Shown here piece by piece: positions 1-7,994 of a DNA stretch of 64,000 bases; within the stretch, counting starts at the first letter, position 1; each line of letters begins with the position of its first letter. Under the pieces are notes generated by a model, which saw only the letters and a list, made by a program, of their open reading frames with translations, did not search any database and was not told the DNA's origin. Location: positions 16,714-80,713 of the forward strand of contig NZ_FCOK02000042.1 of assembly GCF_001544555.2 (NCBI RefSeq), given 5' to 3'. This stretch comes from Caballeronia udeis. Its GTDB lineage: Bacteria; Pseudomonadota; Gammaproteobacteria; Burkholderiales; Burkholderiaceae. The translations under genes and the position numbers were made by a program.

Positions 1-45
1 GTCAAGACCGGCAGCCCCGGGTTTATTCCGCGCCGTACTGAATAG
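1..45 (+). CDS. Possible 3' end of an upstream gene (partial)
   Basis: Reading frame 1 is open from the first base and ends at a TAG at 43-45, giving a 14-residue tail. The next gene starts 30 bp later on the same strand. This could be the C-terminus of a gene beginning outside the window, but 14 codons cannot be distinguished from chance. No function can be given. Confidence 0.25.
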   Translation, partial: VKTGSPGFIPRRTE

Positions 46-75
46 ACAGACGTGAACGGTATCAGGAGGCGCTCC

Positions 76-459
76 ATGCAGGAAGAAGAAATACGTGAAG
101 CCCTGAATGCTCACTGGCAGGCGTCGGCGGCCGGCGATCTCGACGCAGAACACGATATTTACGATGACGAGGCCGTCTGTGACTATCCCCAATCAGGTGA
201 ACGAATCATTGGGCGATTCAATTTGCAGGCACTGCGGAGTCATCATCCAGATAAGCCGTCGGGTTTCGAGGTCAGGCGAATTCAAGGAGAAGGTAATCTC
301 TGGATCACGGAATACGCCATCACCTATCAGGGACGAGCGGCTTACACGGTAAGCATCATGGAGTTCTGCAACGGCAAGGTCCTTCACGAGACCCAGTATT
401 TTTCGGAGCCTTTTGAAGCACCGGGTTGGCGGAGTCAGTGGGTTGAGAAAATTGCGTGA
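76..459 (+). CDS. SnoaL-like / NTF2-fold polyketide cyclase family protein
   Basis: Small cytoplasmic protein of 127 residues with the cone-shaped NTF2/SnoaL pattern: an N-terminal helix (EEEIREALNAHWQA), an acidic stretch with YDDEAVCDYPQSGE, a GR-x-N segment, and alternating beta strands to the end (TEYAITYQGRAAYTVSIMEF). The family covers isomerases, dehydratases and non-enzymatic ligand binders, so the substrate is unknown. The start at 76 follows AGGAGG at 64-69. The in-frame GTG at 52 lies upstream of that ribosome site and is unlikely. It stands alone between convergent and unrelated genes. Confidence 0.7.
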   Translation: MQEEEIREALNAHWQASAAGDLDAEHDIYDDEAVCDYPQSGERIIGRFNLQALRSHHPDKPSGFEVRRIQGEGNLWITEYAITYQGRAAYTVSIMEFCNGKVLHETQYFSEPFEAPGWRSQWVEKIA

Positions 460-562
460 TATGGCCTGACCTTGCCGATCGGGCCGCCTCGTCTCAATTG
501 AAGTACGCAATAGTGGCTGTGAAATTCTCGGCACTTCTGATTGTTCGTTAATGCTTGATCGG

Positions 563-1375
563 CTACCAGTTTTCGAGGCCAATGAGTCGACGGCCAAGTG
601 TGGATAAATTAGCCGGCGGCCACGGTTCAGTTCGGTCGTAGCCGGGGCGGTCACGCCACCAGGAAACACAACGCCCCGTGCGCCACGATTCAATGAGTTC
701 CTGCCGATACGCATCACCGCCCGCCGGGTTCATGGTGACGTAGAAGGCGAGTCGCGGGAGGCACGACCTATTCTTCGAGTTGCCGTGCGGTAACCGCGAA
801 CTCCAGATTATCAGGTCACCTGTGAGCGCTGGCACCATCACGATCTCATCATCATTCGGCGTGGCTAGCCAGTTCTCCTCGCCATCAACGTCGATACCAG
901 GCGTTCGGGGCCAACGCTCCCGAGCCGTAAGCAGGGAAGGTACGCAACGAAACCCACCCTGATCAGCAGCAGTATCTGTCAGAGCGAGAACGCCTTGCAG
1001 AAAATGCGTGCCATCGTCCCAAGGGTCGTGATCCCAATGAATCCCATAGGGCTCGGAATAGCCAGGTTTCCACGGCGGTGTGAATCGGCACGAATCAAGC
1101 GATACCCAAAGGTCCTTGGTGTTCCAAAGCGTTGCCCAGATCTGATGCAACGCTGGACATTGCCGAATATCCCACTGCGCCTGATGACCCCAGATCGGCA
1201 GAAGATCTTGCATGTCAGCCCCGAACTCATCCCAGCGCTTGTTGTCGTGGATTGGAACATTGAGTTCATGTTCGAGAACATCAACCAATCTCGCACATAG
1301 ATCAACCGGAACGGCATTGTTGATTTTGATCCAGCCGCATTCATGGAAATGACGCAAATCGATTGCGATACCCAT
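563..1375 (-). CDS. Phytanoyl-CoA dioxygenase (PhyH) family protein
   Basis: Predicted Fe(II)/2-oxoglutarate oxygenase of 270 residues. The double-stranded beta-helix metal site is visible as HWD (H113, D115) in GIHWDHDPW and a distal His near 197 in RLPHGNSKN; Arg203 or Arg208 could bind the 2-oxoglutarate carboxylate. The stretch GDLIIWSSRLPHG is typical of PhyH proteins. The substrate is unknown; family members hydroxylate lipids, osmolytes and secondary metabolites. The start at 1375 has a GAGGTG ribosome site five bases upstream, better than the ATG at 1408. No operon partner is visible, and it converges on the SnoaL-like gene. Confidence 0.7.
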   Translation of the reverse strand: MGIAIDLRHFHECGWIKINNAVPVDLCARLVDVLEHELNVPIHDNKRWDEFGADMQDLLPIWGHQAQWDIRQCPALHQIWATLWNTKDLWVSLDSCRFTPPWKPGYSEPYGIHWDHDPWDDGTHFLQGVLALTDTAADQGGFRCVPSLLTARERWPRTPGIDVDGEENWLATPNDDEIVMVPALTGDLIIWSSRLPHGNSKNRSCLPRLAFYVTMNPAGGDAYRQELIESWRTGRCVSWWRDRPGYDRTEPWPPANLSTLGRRLIGLENW

Positions 1376-1521
1376 GTTGTCACCTCGATACGGCATTGCC
1401 AGGACCATCTAGCTTAGCCCGACACTATCTCCGAAGTCAGTTTGAGAGTGATGACGCACCTGCGAGCGCTTCGGGCGCGCAGTTATAATCGGGCTCGAAC
1501 GTGGCTATGGAAGTTTTATTC

Positions 1522-1977
1522 GTGAAAAAAATTGCTGCTTTTGCGCTTGTTGCGCTCGTGCTCACTGGTTGCTCGTCCCCCGAAAAGCAGGCGGAACAAG
1601 CCCAGTCATTTGTCCACAACGAAGCCGGCCTGGCTGCCGCGCAACGCAACGCGGCGGTCGATTGCGACGCGTCGAACTGCGACGCCGCTTGGGCGCTTAC
1701 GAAACGCTATATTGAACAGCATTCCGACACGTCCGTGACGCGTGCGGACGCGGTCGCAATCGACACAGACGTGCCCTCCGGTTCAGGCAAGGTCAGCTTT
1801 TCGGCAACTCGTGCTGCGAAAGGTTCGGGCGCAACGCTGACCCTCTTTGCGCAGTGCCGCGGTATGTATGGGCCGGATAGCGCGAAAGGCTCGGACTATG
1901 ACAAGTGCGCCGGGAAGATCCTCAAGACCCAGAATGGATATGCAGCGTTTCTCAGGGCGCATGCATCTGGTCAGTAA
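1522..1977 (+). CDS. Putative lipoprotein, unknown function
   Basis: Protein of 151 residues with a clear lipoprotein signal: positively charged start (MKKIA), hydrophobic core, and lipobox LTGC with Cys17 as the lipidated residue. The mature part has paired cysteines (DCDASNCDAAW, and later QCRG and DKCAG) that could form disulfides in the periplasm. GTG at 1522 is chosen because GGAAG lies eight bases upstream and it places the signal at the very N-terminus; ATG at 1507 would add five residues. I recognise no named family. Export is supported by the lipobox; function is unknown. Confidence 0.7.
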   Translation: MKKIAAFALVALVLTGCSSPEKQAEQAQSFVHNEAGLAAAQRNAAVDCDASNCDAAWALTKRYIEQHSDTSVTRADAVAIDTDVPSGSGKVSFSATRAAKGSGATLTLFAQCRGMYGPDSAKGSDYDKCAGKILKTQNGYAAFLRAHASGQ

Positions 1978-2046
1978 GCGAAGCAACATCCGGTCGGCCT
2001 CGTAGAGTGCATTAACTGCGCTCGCCGGACCTCGCCTACGCGCCGG

Positions 2047-2190
2047 TCAACCACCACAACGGCCGTTCCCTCCGCCGCGAGCGGGTCCAGCGGCCGCCTG
2101 CCTGCCACGCCTGCTTTGATCGCCCTGGCGAGCGAACGCCTGGGCAATGGCCGTCCCGATCTTGCCAAGCCCGATGATTGCGTAGCCAAT
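2047..2190 (-). pseudogene. Remnant of a NAD(P)-binding (NpdG/F420-reductase-like) oxidoreductase
   Basis: Read leftward, this frame encodes IGYAIIGLGKIGTAIAQAF and then ARQG, a textbook Rossmann nucleotide-binding start (GLGKIG) of the type seen in NADP oxidoreductases of the coenzyme-F420-dependent superfamily. After about 28 residues the similarity is lost and a TGA follows at 2047. The ribosome site AGGAG survives near 2198, but the ATG is missing and the frame opens with ATT. It lies just downstream of the SDR gene on the same strand, so it was probably the second gene of that operon and has lost its 3' part and start codon. Confidence 0.55.
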
Positions 2191-2238
2191 TGAACTCTCC
2201 TTTGTGTATTGAAAGGTCTTGTCAGCGACCTTCGGGTC

Positions 2239-2979
2239 TCAGACCTGGCCGATACCACCATCGGCCATGAGATCCGCACCCGTCACGTAGGAACTCTGAC
2301 CGGACGCCAGGAAGAGCGCCGCGCTGGCCATCTCCTCAGCCCGAGCGAGTCGACCGAGCGGGACCATGCCCTGGTACATGTTCACGAGATCCGCGCGTGT
2401 CTTCGATTGAGAGTCGAGAATCGGGGTATCGGTTACGCCAGGGCTGAGCATGTTGACGCGAATGCCGCGATCCTTGAATTCCGCAGCCCAGGTGCGGGCA
2501 TAGGAACGCAACGCCGCCTTGGTCGCCGCGTAGGCGGTGTGACCCGGAATGCCCATGACGTGCATGGCCGACGAGACCAGGACGATCGATCCGCCACCGG
2601 ACATCAGCGGCAGCAGCTTCTGCACCAGGAAGACGGGGCCGCGGGCCATGAGGTTGAATGCCTTGTCGAAATGCTCAGGCGTGAGGGTGTCGATAGAAGC
2701 CTGCTCCGTAAAGCCCGCGTTCGACACGATGATGTCGACGAGACCCTTTTCGTTCCTGACCGCGGCAGCGACGCGGTCGAGGTCATCGAGGTCCGCGGCG
2801 TCAGCCTGGATAGCGGTGACGTTGCGTCCGATCAGTTTGGCGGCCGCGTCGAGCTGTGGCTGCCGACGGCCGAAGATAAAGACGTGAGCGCCTTCGGCGA
2901 CAAAGCGCTGCGCGATCGCCAGACCGATGCCGGACGTTGCGCCGCTAATGACGGCGATCTTGCCTGTGAGAGTGGACAT
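2239..2979 (-). CDS. SDR family NAD(P)-dependent oxidoreductase
   Basis: Classical short-chain dehydrogenase of 246 residues, cytoplasmic. The cofactor motif SGATSGIG is at residues 12-19, the NAG motif is in SNAGF, and the catalytic Tyr/Lys appear in AYAATKAAL after a Ser in VLVSSAMH. The C-terminus (VTGADLMADGG) is typical of 3-oxoacyl-reductase-like SDRs. Met at 2979 is preferred over 3048 because AGAAGG stands five bases upstream and upstream residues do not fit the family. It is divergent from a LysR gene across a 110 bp region with a perfect inverted repeat, so it is the likely target of that regulator. Substrate unknown. Confidence 0.85.
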   Translation of the reverse strand: MSTLTGKIAVISGATSGIGLAIAQRFVAEGAHVFIFGRRQPQLDAAAKLIGRNVTAIQADAADLDDLDRVAAAVRNEKGLVDIIVSNAGFTEQASIDTLTPEHFDKAFNLMARGPVFLVQKLLPLMSGGGSIVLVSSAMHVMGIPGHTAYAATKAALRSYARTWAAEFKDRGIRVNMLSPGVTDTPILDSQSKTRADLVNMYQGMVPLGRLARAEEMASAALFLASGQSSYVTGADLMADGGIGQV

Positions 2980-3050
2980 TGGAACCTTCTGAGTGACAGG
3001 TTCATGGTAATTGCCGTCACTACCAGTGATAATCCGCGGATTTACCATAA

Positions 3051-3075
3051 GATCTATTCTTCAAGAGAATAGATC
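3051..3075. promoter_or_regulatory. LysR-type operator, perfect inverted repeat
   Basis: GATCTATTCT at 3051-3060 and its exact reverse complement AGAATAGATC at 3066-3075 are separated by five bases. The inner part reads ATTCT-N5-AGAAT and fits the LysR T-N11-A rule. It lies between the divergent SDR and LysR genes, 15 bp from the LysR start, so it is probably the site through which the regulator controls both. Binding is inferred. Confidence 0.65.
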
Positions 3076-3089
3076 AAACGAGGGATGCA

Positions 3090-3980
3090 ATGGATCGGTT
3101 CCAGGAATTGAACGCCTTTATCGCCGTGGCCGAAGCGGGTGGTTTTTCCGCCGCGGCGCGTAGGACCGGCGAATCACAGTCCGCCGTCAGTAAGGCCGTC
3201 GGCGCGCTGGAGAGACGCCTAGGCGTGATGCTGTTCAACCGGAGCACGCGCAGCGTGACTCTGACAGATCAGGGGCAGAGATACTACGATCGGACCAGAC
3301 CGCTTGTTGACGAGATGGATGAAGCCGACGGTGAACTGACAAGCAGCACGCTCAATGTCTCGGGTCTGATCAGGATCGCCACGTCTTCTACTTTCGGCCG
3401 CCTTCACGTTCTTCCGCTTATACCCGATCTTTTGTCACTCAATCCCGGGCTTCAGGTAGATCTCATTCTTTCGGACTTCGTACGAGATATGGTCGAGGAC
3501 CGGATTGATCTGGCGATCCGGGTGGGCCCCGTCAACGAACCTGATGCGGTTGTCAGGCGCGTGGCCAGCACTCCCCTCGTATGCGTCGGATCCCGTCGCT
3601 ACTTCGAGCAATACGGAATACCAAAGACTCCCGCCGAACTCGTTGATCACAATTGCCTTTTATATGGCGGCCTGATGGAGTCAGTGAATTGGCCGTTTGT
3701 CGGACCCGAAGGTCGATTCAGCGTGTCCGTTCGCGGAAATCTTTCGTCCAACAGTGTCGAAACGATCCGGGCGGGTGTTCTGGCCGGTGTCGGAATTGGG
3801 CTGTTCGCGAAGGTCTCTCTTGCCGATGAACTCCGGCATCCGGACGTGATTACAATTCTCGAAGAATTTATAAGCGAGGTCAGGGACGTCAGCGTCATCT
3901 GGCCAAAACGCCGGTTTGTTCCGGCACGCGTGCGCCGCGTGACTGACTTTTTTGCTACGGCCCTCCCGCAGCGTATTTAG
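3090..3980 (+). CDS. LysR family transcriptional regulator
   Basis: Protein of 296 residues. The N-terminal winged helix-turn-helix (MDRFQELNAFIAVAEAGGFS, then AAARRTGESQSAVSKAVGAL) is followed by a LysR substrate-binding domain starting at about residue 90 (LIRIATSSTFGRLHVLPLI). It resembles the CrgA/AaeR-type branch that often controls a divergent oxidoreductase. The start at 3090 has GAGGG five bases upstream; an overlapping ATG at 3085 is out of frame. The divergent SDR is the probable target. The inducer cannot be read from sequence. Confidence 0.9.
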   Translation: MDRFQELNAFIAVAEAGGFSAAARRTGESQSAVSKAVGALERRLGVMLFNRSTRSVTLTDQGQRYYDRTRPLVDEMDEADGELTSSTLNVSGLIRIATSSTFGRLHVLPLIPDLLSLNPGLQVDLILSDFVRDMVEDRIDLAIRVGPVNEPDAVVRRVASTPLVCVGSRRYFEQYGIPKTPAELVDHNCLLYGGLMESVNWPFVGPEGRFSVSVRGNLSSNSVETIRAGVLAGVGIGLFAKVSLADELRHPDVITILEEFISEVRDVSVIWPKRRFVPARVRRVTDFFATALPQRI

Positions 3981-4081
3981 GAAAACGGCGTCAATCGGCT
4001 GCGCCGGTGCGGTTCTTCGCCGTTTCGAAATGCTCCACGATCAGCCATGTCGAAACCGCGCTGAAATCTCGGCGGACAATT

Positions 4082-4705
4082 TCAACTTTGTCCCTTGATC
4101 CGGTTCCGATGCGCCGCTTGCTTCGCCCGGTTTCCACAAGCCGCCATGCTGCACCAGCGCCGCGCATGCCCCCGGGTGTGATCGGCGAATAGCAGCGTGC
4201 AGGTCGGTCCTTCGCATGCCTTAACGTGTGTGAAGTCCTCCTCGCAAACCAGCTTCGCCATGACTTCGCCGATCGGCAGAAGCAGGGACTCCGGCGAACT
4301 CCAGCGCCGTGAGCGTTCAAACGTGAGGGCGCCCGCCGCCCCGTGTTCGTGAGCGACGATTTTCCCAAAGGCTTCATCACGCGCGAGCAGCAGGTTTAAA
4401 GGCTCCAGCTCTTGCAGGTCCGCAGACCCGAGCGGACGGCCTTTGCGTTCCCGGACGAACGTCCTGAACCATTCACGCAGACTGCGCGCCTGGTCCGCCA
4501 GGCGATCGAACTCACCTGGCATTGCGCGCTCGCGCATCGTGCGCAGCACGTCCGCGGGCACCAGTTGCGACTGCGCGAGCCAGGCCAGCAGGCCCTCGCC
4601 ATCGTCGATCCAGTCGATCGGGACGTCGACGGGTGTGGCCACCGAATTCAAAAAATCCAGGCCGGCCGCATCGGCTATGAACATCGCAGGAAATTGCTGG
4701 GACAT
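4082..4705 (-). CDS. ABATE/CGNR zinc-finger domain protein
   Basis: Protein of 207 residues with two recognisable parts: an N-terminal ABATE (putative stress-induced regulator) region including LDFLNSVATPVDVPIDW, and a C-terminal CGNR zinc finger with Cys ligands in CEGPTCTLLFAD and CSMAACGNRAK. The finger is thought to bind DNA, so this is probably a transcription factor. It is divergent from the alpha/beta hydrolase gene at 4874 with 168 bp between them, which suggests it regulates that gene. Ligand and target are not known from the sequence. Confidence 0.8.
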   Translation of the reverse strand: MSQQFPAMFIADAAGLDFLNSVATPVDVPIDWIDDGEGLLAWLAQSQLVPADVLRTMRERAMPGEFDRLADQARSLREWFRTFVRERKGRPLGSADLQELEPLNLLLARDEAFGKIVAHEHGAAGALTFERSRRWSSPESLLLPIGEVMAKLVCEEDFTHVKACEGPTCTLLFADHTRGHARRWCSMAACGNRAKQAAHRNRIKGQS

Positions 4706-4873
4706 TGGCTACCTCAAGATAAGTGAAAATAACCTGCTCGGATACTATTGACAGGTTACCACATGATCGAATAACCTTCTCACGTTGGTTAAAGAGGTTA
4801 CTGAGTCTGACGATTTGCCTGCTGTGAAAGAGCGAACGTCCAGGTTGGTGTTTCCCTGCAATAGGAGAGAAAA

Positions 4874-5566
4874 ATGGCCGAAAGCGATGCGAAGGTAGTA
4901 CTTGTTCCCGGAGCCTGGGCTGACGGGTCAAGCTGGAGCAAAGTCATAAATGGACTCCAGTCAAAAGGTATTAGTGCGGTTACTGTCCCTGTGCCGTTAA
5001 CCACCTTGGCCGACGACGTTGCTGCAGTCGACCGGACCTTGGAGAGGGTTGACGGGCCTGTCGTGCTGGTGGGGCACGCCTACGCCGGGGCAGTCATTGG
5101 CGCCGTGCGCAATCCCAGGATCAAGGCGCTGGTGTACGTCGCAGCGCTCGCTCCCGACGAGGGGGAAACGGTAGCCGATGTGTTCTATCGAAACGAGCCG
5201 CACCCCACGGCGCCAAAGCTCGGTCCTGACAAGAATGGCTTGATCTGGTTACCCCAGGAGGCGTTTGGAGCGGCGTTTGCTCAAAACGCATCGGCGCAGG
5301 AGTTGGCGGTGTTGGCCGCGGTCCAGCGCCCGATCTCACCGGCATGTATCAGCGTTCCGGTAGGACGCCCGCTTTGGAAGGACGTGCCGAGCTGGTATTT
5401 GCTGGCGGAGCAGGATCACATGATCGTCGCTGAAACTCAGCGCTTCATGTCGGAACGCATGAAGGCGCGGGTGAGCGCGCATCCGGTCGACCACACACCG
5501 AGTGTCACGGCGCCCGATCGGGTTGTTGATTTGATTCTTCAGGCCGTGCGTGAAGTGCGCGACTGA
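4874..5566 (+). CDS. Alpha/beta hydrolase-fold protein with altered nucleophile elbow
   Basis: Protein of 230 residues with the alpha/beta hydrolase layout: VLVPGAWADGSSW near the N-terminus as oxyanion region, a strand-turn-helix VVLVGHAYAGAVIGA, a late acid in LLAEQDHMI and a His in VDHTPSVTAP. The elbow is normally G-x-S-x-G, but here it reads G-H-A-Y-A-G, so the serine nucleophile is replaced by alanine. Either it is not a serine hydrolase or another residue serves. The start has AGGAG at the right distance. Likely partner of the divergent CGNR gene. Confidence 0.75.
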   Translation: MAESDAKVVLVPGAWADGSSWSKVINGLQSKGISAVTVPVPLTTLADDVAAVDRTLERVDGPVVLVGHAYAGAVIGAVRNPRIKALVYVAALAPDEGETVADVFYRNEPHPTAPKLGPDKNGLIWLPQEAFGAAFAQNASAQELAVLAAVQRPISPACISVPVGRPLWKDVPSWYLLAEQDHMIVAETQRFMSERMKARVSAHPVDHTPSVTAPDRVVDLILQAVREVRD

Positions 5567-5703
5567 TAGACCACGAGTTTCGTCCTCTCGACAGGTTCCG
5601 CGAGAGTTGTTTATCCCACGAGTTTGACGCCGGTGTTCTTACGCCATTGCTGTATTGCGAAGGGTTGCCGGCGCAACTGCAGGTATCAACGAGGAGATTC
5701 ATC

Positions 5704-6558
5704 ATGACTGGTATCACGTACCGTACCGCGGATGTCGACGGCTTCAAGATCTTCTATCGTGAAGCAGGGACCGCGGGAGCGCCCAAGCTCCTGTTGCTCC
5801 ATGGCTTCCCCAGTTCCAGCCACATGTTCCGGGACCTGATCCCGCTGCTGGCCGATCGTTTCCATATCATCGCGCCGGATCTGCCCGGATTCGGCCAGTC
5901 GGATATGCCGCCTCGGGAGCAGTTCAAGTACAACTTCGACAACATCGCAGGCGTCATTGATCGCTTTACCGAAGTGGTCGGATTCGATCGTTTTGCGGTC
6001 TATGTGTTCGACTACGGGGCGCCGACCGGCTTGCGGATTGCCGCGAGGCATCCCGAGCGCATCACCGCGATCATTTCGCAGAACGGCAACGCCTACGAGG
6101 AAGGCCTGAGCGACGGGTGGAACCCTATCCGTGCGTATTGGCAAGACCCGTCCGATGAGAATCGCCAGGCGCTTCGCGGCTTCCTGGCGCCGGAGGCGAC
6201 ACGTTGGCAGTACACCCATGGCGTGCCCGACGAGGCCACTGTGTCGCCCGACGGCACCGCTCTGGACAACTTCTACCTGACGCGCCCCGGCGCCGATGAG
6301 GTTCAGCTGGACTTGTTCGGCGACTACAAGAGCAACGTAGCGCTCTACCCAACGTTCCAGGACTACTTCCGCACGCACAAGCCGCGCTTGCTGGCGGTAT
6401 GGGGGAAGCACGACCCGTTCTTCCTTCCCCCGGGCGCGGAGGCGTTCAAGCGGGACATTCCCGATGCCGTTATCCGCTTCTTCGATACCGGCCACTTCGC
6501 CCTCGAAACACATGCTGGCGAGATCGCCGCGGCTATCGGCGAATTTCTCTCTCGATGA
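5704..6558 (+). CDS. Alpha/beta hydrolase, epoxide hydrolase / haloalkane dehalogenase type
   Basis: Hydrolase of 284 residues. HGFPSSS (around 33-39) forms the oxyanion region; the nucleophile elbow VFDYGAP puts Asp at 103; the acid is probably Asp237 in VWGKHDPFF and the base His264 in DTGHFALETH. An Asp nucleophile separates it from esterases and fits epoxide hydrolases, haloalkane dehalogenases and fluoroacetate dehalogenases. ATG at 5704 has GAGGAG upstream; ATG at 5647 would add an unrelated 19-residue leader. Substrate unknown. The gene is followed by a dehydrogenase remnant and an SDR on the same strand. Confidence 0.8.
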   Translation: MTGITYRTADVDGFKIFYREAGTAGAPKLLLLHGFPSSSHMFRDLIPLLADRFHIIAPDLPGFGQSDMPPREQFKYNFDNIAGVIDRFTEVVGFDRFAVYVFDYGAPTGLRIAARHPERITAIISQNGNAYEEGLSDGWNPIRAYWQDPSDENRQALRGFLAPEATRWQYTHGVPDEATVSPDGTALDNFYLTRPGADEVQLDLFGDYKSNVALYPTFQDYFRTHKPRLLAVWGKHDPFFLPPGAEAFKRDIPDAVIRFFDTGHFALETHAGEIAAAIGEFLSR

Positions 6559-6640
6559 ACGGGGCTCCCGCGGCAGGCTGGGCCACGCCTGCCGCGGATC
6601 GCGCGATCCACGGAGTGTTGCCGCGCGTGCAATCGTTATC

Positions 6641-6715
6641 GTGAAGATTCGCGAAGCGCATCGAGTCATGGAAGCCACTCTGGCGAACGCAAAAATGGTG
6701 GTCGTTCACGACTGA
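6641..6715 (+). pseudogene. 3' remnant of a zinc-type/quinone oxidoreductase gene
   Basis: The frame encodes KIREAHRVMEATLANAKMVV and then VHD before TGA at 6713. This matches the usual C-terminal pattern of MDR-family quinone oxidoreductases (an EAH-x-x-ME helix, then GK-M-VV strand and stop). Nothing upstream in the frame resembles the rest of such an enzyme. I read it as the last 24 codons of a deleted gene between two intact catabolic genes. Confidence 0.4.
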
Positions 6716-6749
6716 ACGCCGACGCGTTCATCAACTCAGGAGAATTGAC

Positions 6750-7520
6750 ATGTCAGAAGCAGTCGCTGTTGTTACAGGAGCGAGCCAGGGCATCGGCTTT
6801 TCCACAGCGGTACGCCTTGCGCGGGATTTTGATTCGATCGTCCTCGTTGCGCGCAATCGCGCCAAACTTGAGGAGACCGCTGCAGCCGTCAAGCAGGCTG
6901 GCGCGGAACCGCTGGTCATTGACCTGGACCTGTCCGACCGGCCGTCGGCGAAGAGGGTGGTGGAACAAACACTCGCCAGGTTCGGGCGTATTGACGCGTT
7001 GCTCAATATCGCGGGCGCTGTTCCTCAAGTCGACCTGCTCGAGATGACGGACGAGCAGTGGGATGCAGGCATGGCGCTGAAGTTGCACGGTGCCCGTCGC
7101 CTGACCATTGAAGCCTGGCCCGCCTTGAAGGCTTCCAAAGGCTCGGTTGTCTTGATCTCGGGGAATTCCGCACTCTTTCCGAAAGCGCCGTACGCGGCAG
7201 TCGGGACGATCAACGCGGCGATCATTGCGCTCGCGAAGGCGTTTTCCGACCAGGGGATCACGGACGGCGTTCAGGTGAACAGCGTGTTGCCCGGACCCGT
7301 GATGACAGGGCGCCGGCGGTCTTATCTCGAGCACTGGGCGCCGCTGCACAACATGACGGTCGAAGAAGCAACCGCCAGGTTCCCGCTTGAGGTTGGGATT
7401 ACACGTTACGGCGAGCCTGAAGACATTGCGGAACTGATGGCATTCCTGGTTTCGCCGGCGGCCCGGTGGATGACGGGTTCCGCCATTCGAATGGATGGAG
7501 GCGAAGTCAAGTCGATCTGA
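6750..7520 (+). CDS. SDR family oxidoreductase lacking the usual catalytic lysine
   Basis: SDR of 256 residues. TGASQGIG at 9-16 binds NAD(P), NIAGA is at 86-90, Ser residues lie in LISGNSALF around 137-140 and Tyr is at 148. The canonical Y-x-x-x-K would need Lys at 152, but the sequence is PYAAVGTINAA with Gly there. The rest, including the C-terminal GSAIRMDGGE, is normal. It may be an atypical or inactive SDR, or a lineage using another residue. The start has AGGAG upstream. It forms a loose same-strand group with the hydrolase at 5704. Confidence 0.8.
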   Translation: MSEAVAVVTGASQGIGFSTAVRLARDFDSIVLVARNRAKLEETAAAVKQAGAEPLVIDLDLSDRPSAKRVVEQTLARFGRIDALLNIAGAVPQVDLLEMTDEQWDAGMALKLHGARRLTIEAWPALKASKGSVVLISGNSALFPKAPYAAVGTINAAIIALAKAFSDQGITDGVQVNSVLPGPVMTGRRRSYLEHWAPLHNMTVEEATARFPLEVGITRYGEPEDIAELMAFLVSPAARWMTGSAIRMDGGEVKSI

Positions 7521-7572
7521 GCCCAGGCGAGTGAATCAGCCCGTCCAGGCATAGGGTCCGGTAGCGGGACTT

Positions 7573-7956
7573 CTAGCTCTTTGGGAGCGTGGATTTGCGG
7601 GCACGTTTGCGCGGTTTCGGCTCGACACCCACGCGCGGATCGCGTGCGAGTACGAGTGCCGTCATCCTTTGCGCAACAGTTTCGAACGCCGGATCGTCTT
7701 GCGGTATATAAAGCCATTTTCCAAGCACCGGATGCGGCCGCAAAGCGGGCATTTCATTCATCAGCGCGGCGTGGCGCTCTTGCGATGTGCACACCAGCAA
7801 GCCGCTCCACGGCGGGTCGCGATCGGCGGCAACCAGACACAAGAGGCCATCGACATAAGCGGCGTCAGAGCCGAACATCCGCTTGGTGATATAGGTTGAA
7901 TCGCGCTCGAATGCTTCGAAGATCCAGACGAGCGAGTTGCTGATGGAAGAGGGCAT
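7573..7956 (-). CDS. Small conserved protein, possibly TfoX-N-like
   Basis: Protein of 127 residues ending in a basic tail (PKPRKRARKSTLPKS). The part KRMFGSDAAYVDGLLCLVAA resembles the MFGG-x-G-x-Y-x-x-G core of TfoX N-terminal domains, and the later segment HPVLGKWLYIPQDD may complete such a fold; this is weak evidence. The upstream 82-residue gene stops 39 bp away, so the two are probably co-transcribed. An alternative TTG start at 7998 overlaps the upstream stop, but its AAGGA motif touches the start codon, so ATG 7956 is preferred. Confidence 0.55.
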   Translation of the reverse strand: MPSSISNSLVWIFEAFERDSTYITKRMFGSDAAYVDGLLCLVAADRDPPWSGLLVCTSQERHAALMNEMPALRPHPVLGKWLYIPQDDPAFETVAQRMTALVLARDPRVGVEPKPRKRARKSTLPKS

Positions 7957-7994
7957 TGGCGTGAAGTTCGTGGCGGCGGGGAGCGATTGCCGAT

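Noticed and set aside
2209..3072. Long rightward open frame of 287 codons over the SDR gene
   Set aside because: It is the antisense shadow of a well-supported SDR; its residues are Arg/His/Asp-rich without any family motif.
5686..6678. Leftward 330-codon open frame opposite the Asp-nucleophile hydrolase
   Set aside because: Antisense shadow caused by high GC; no motif and poor composition.
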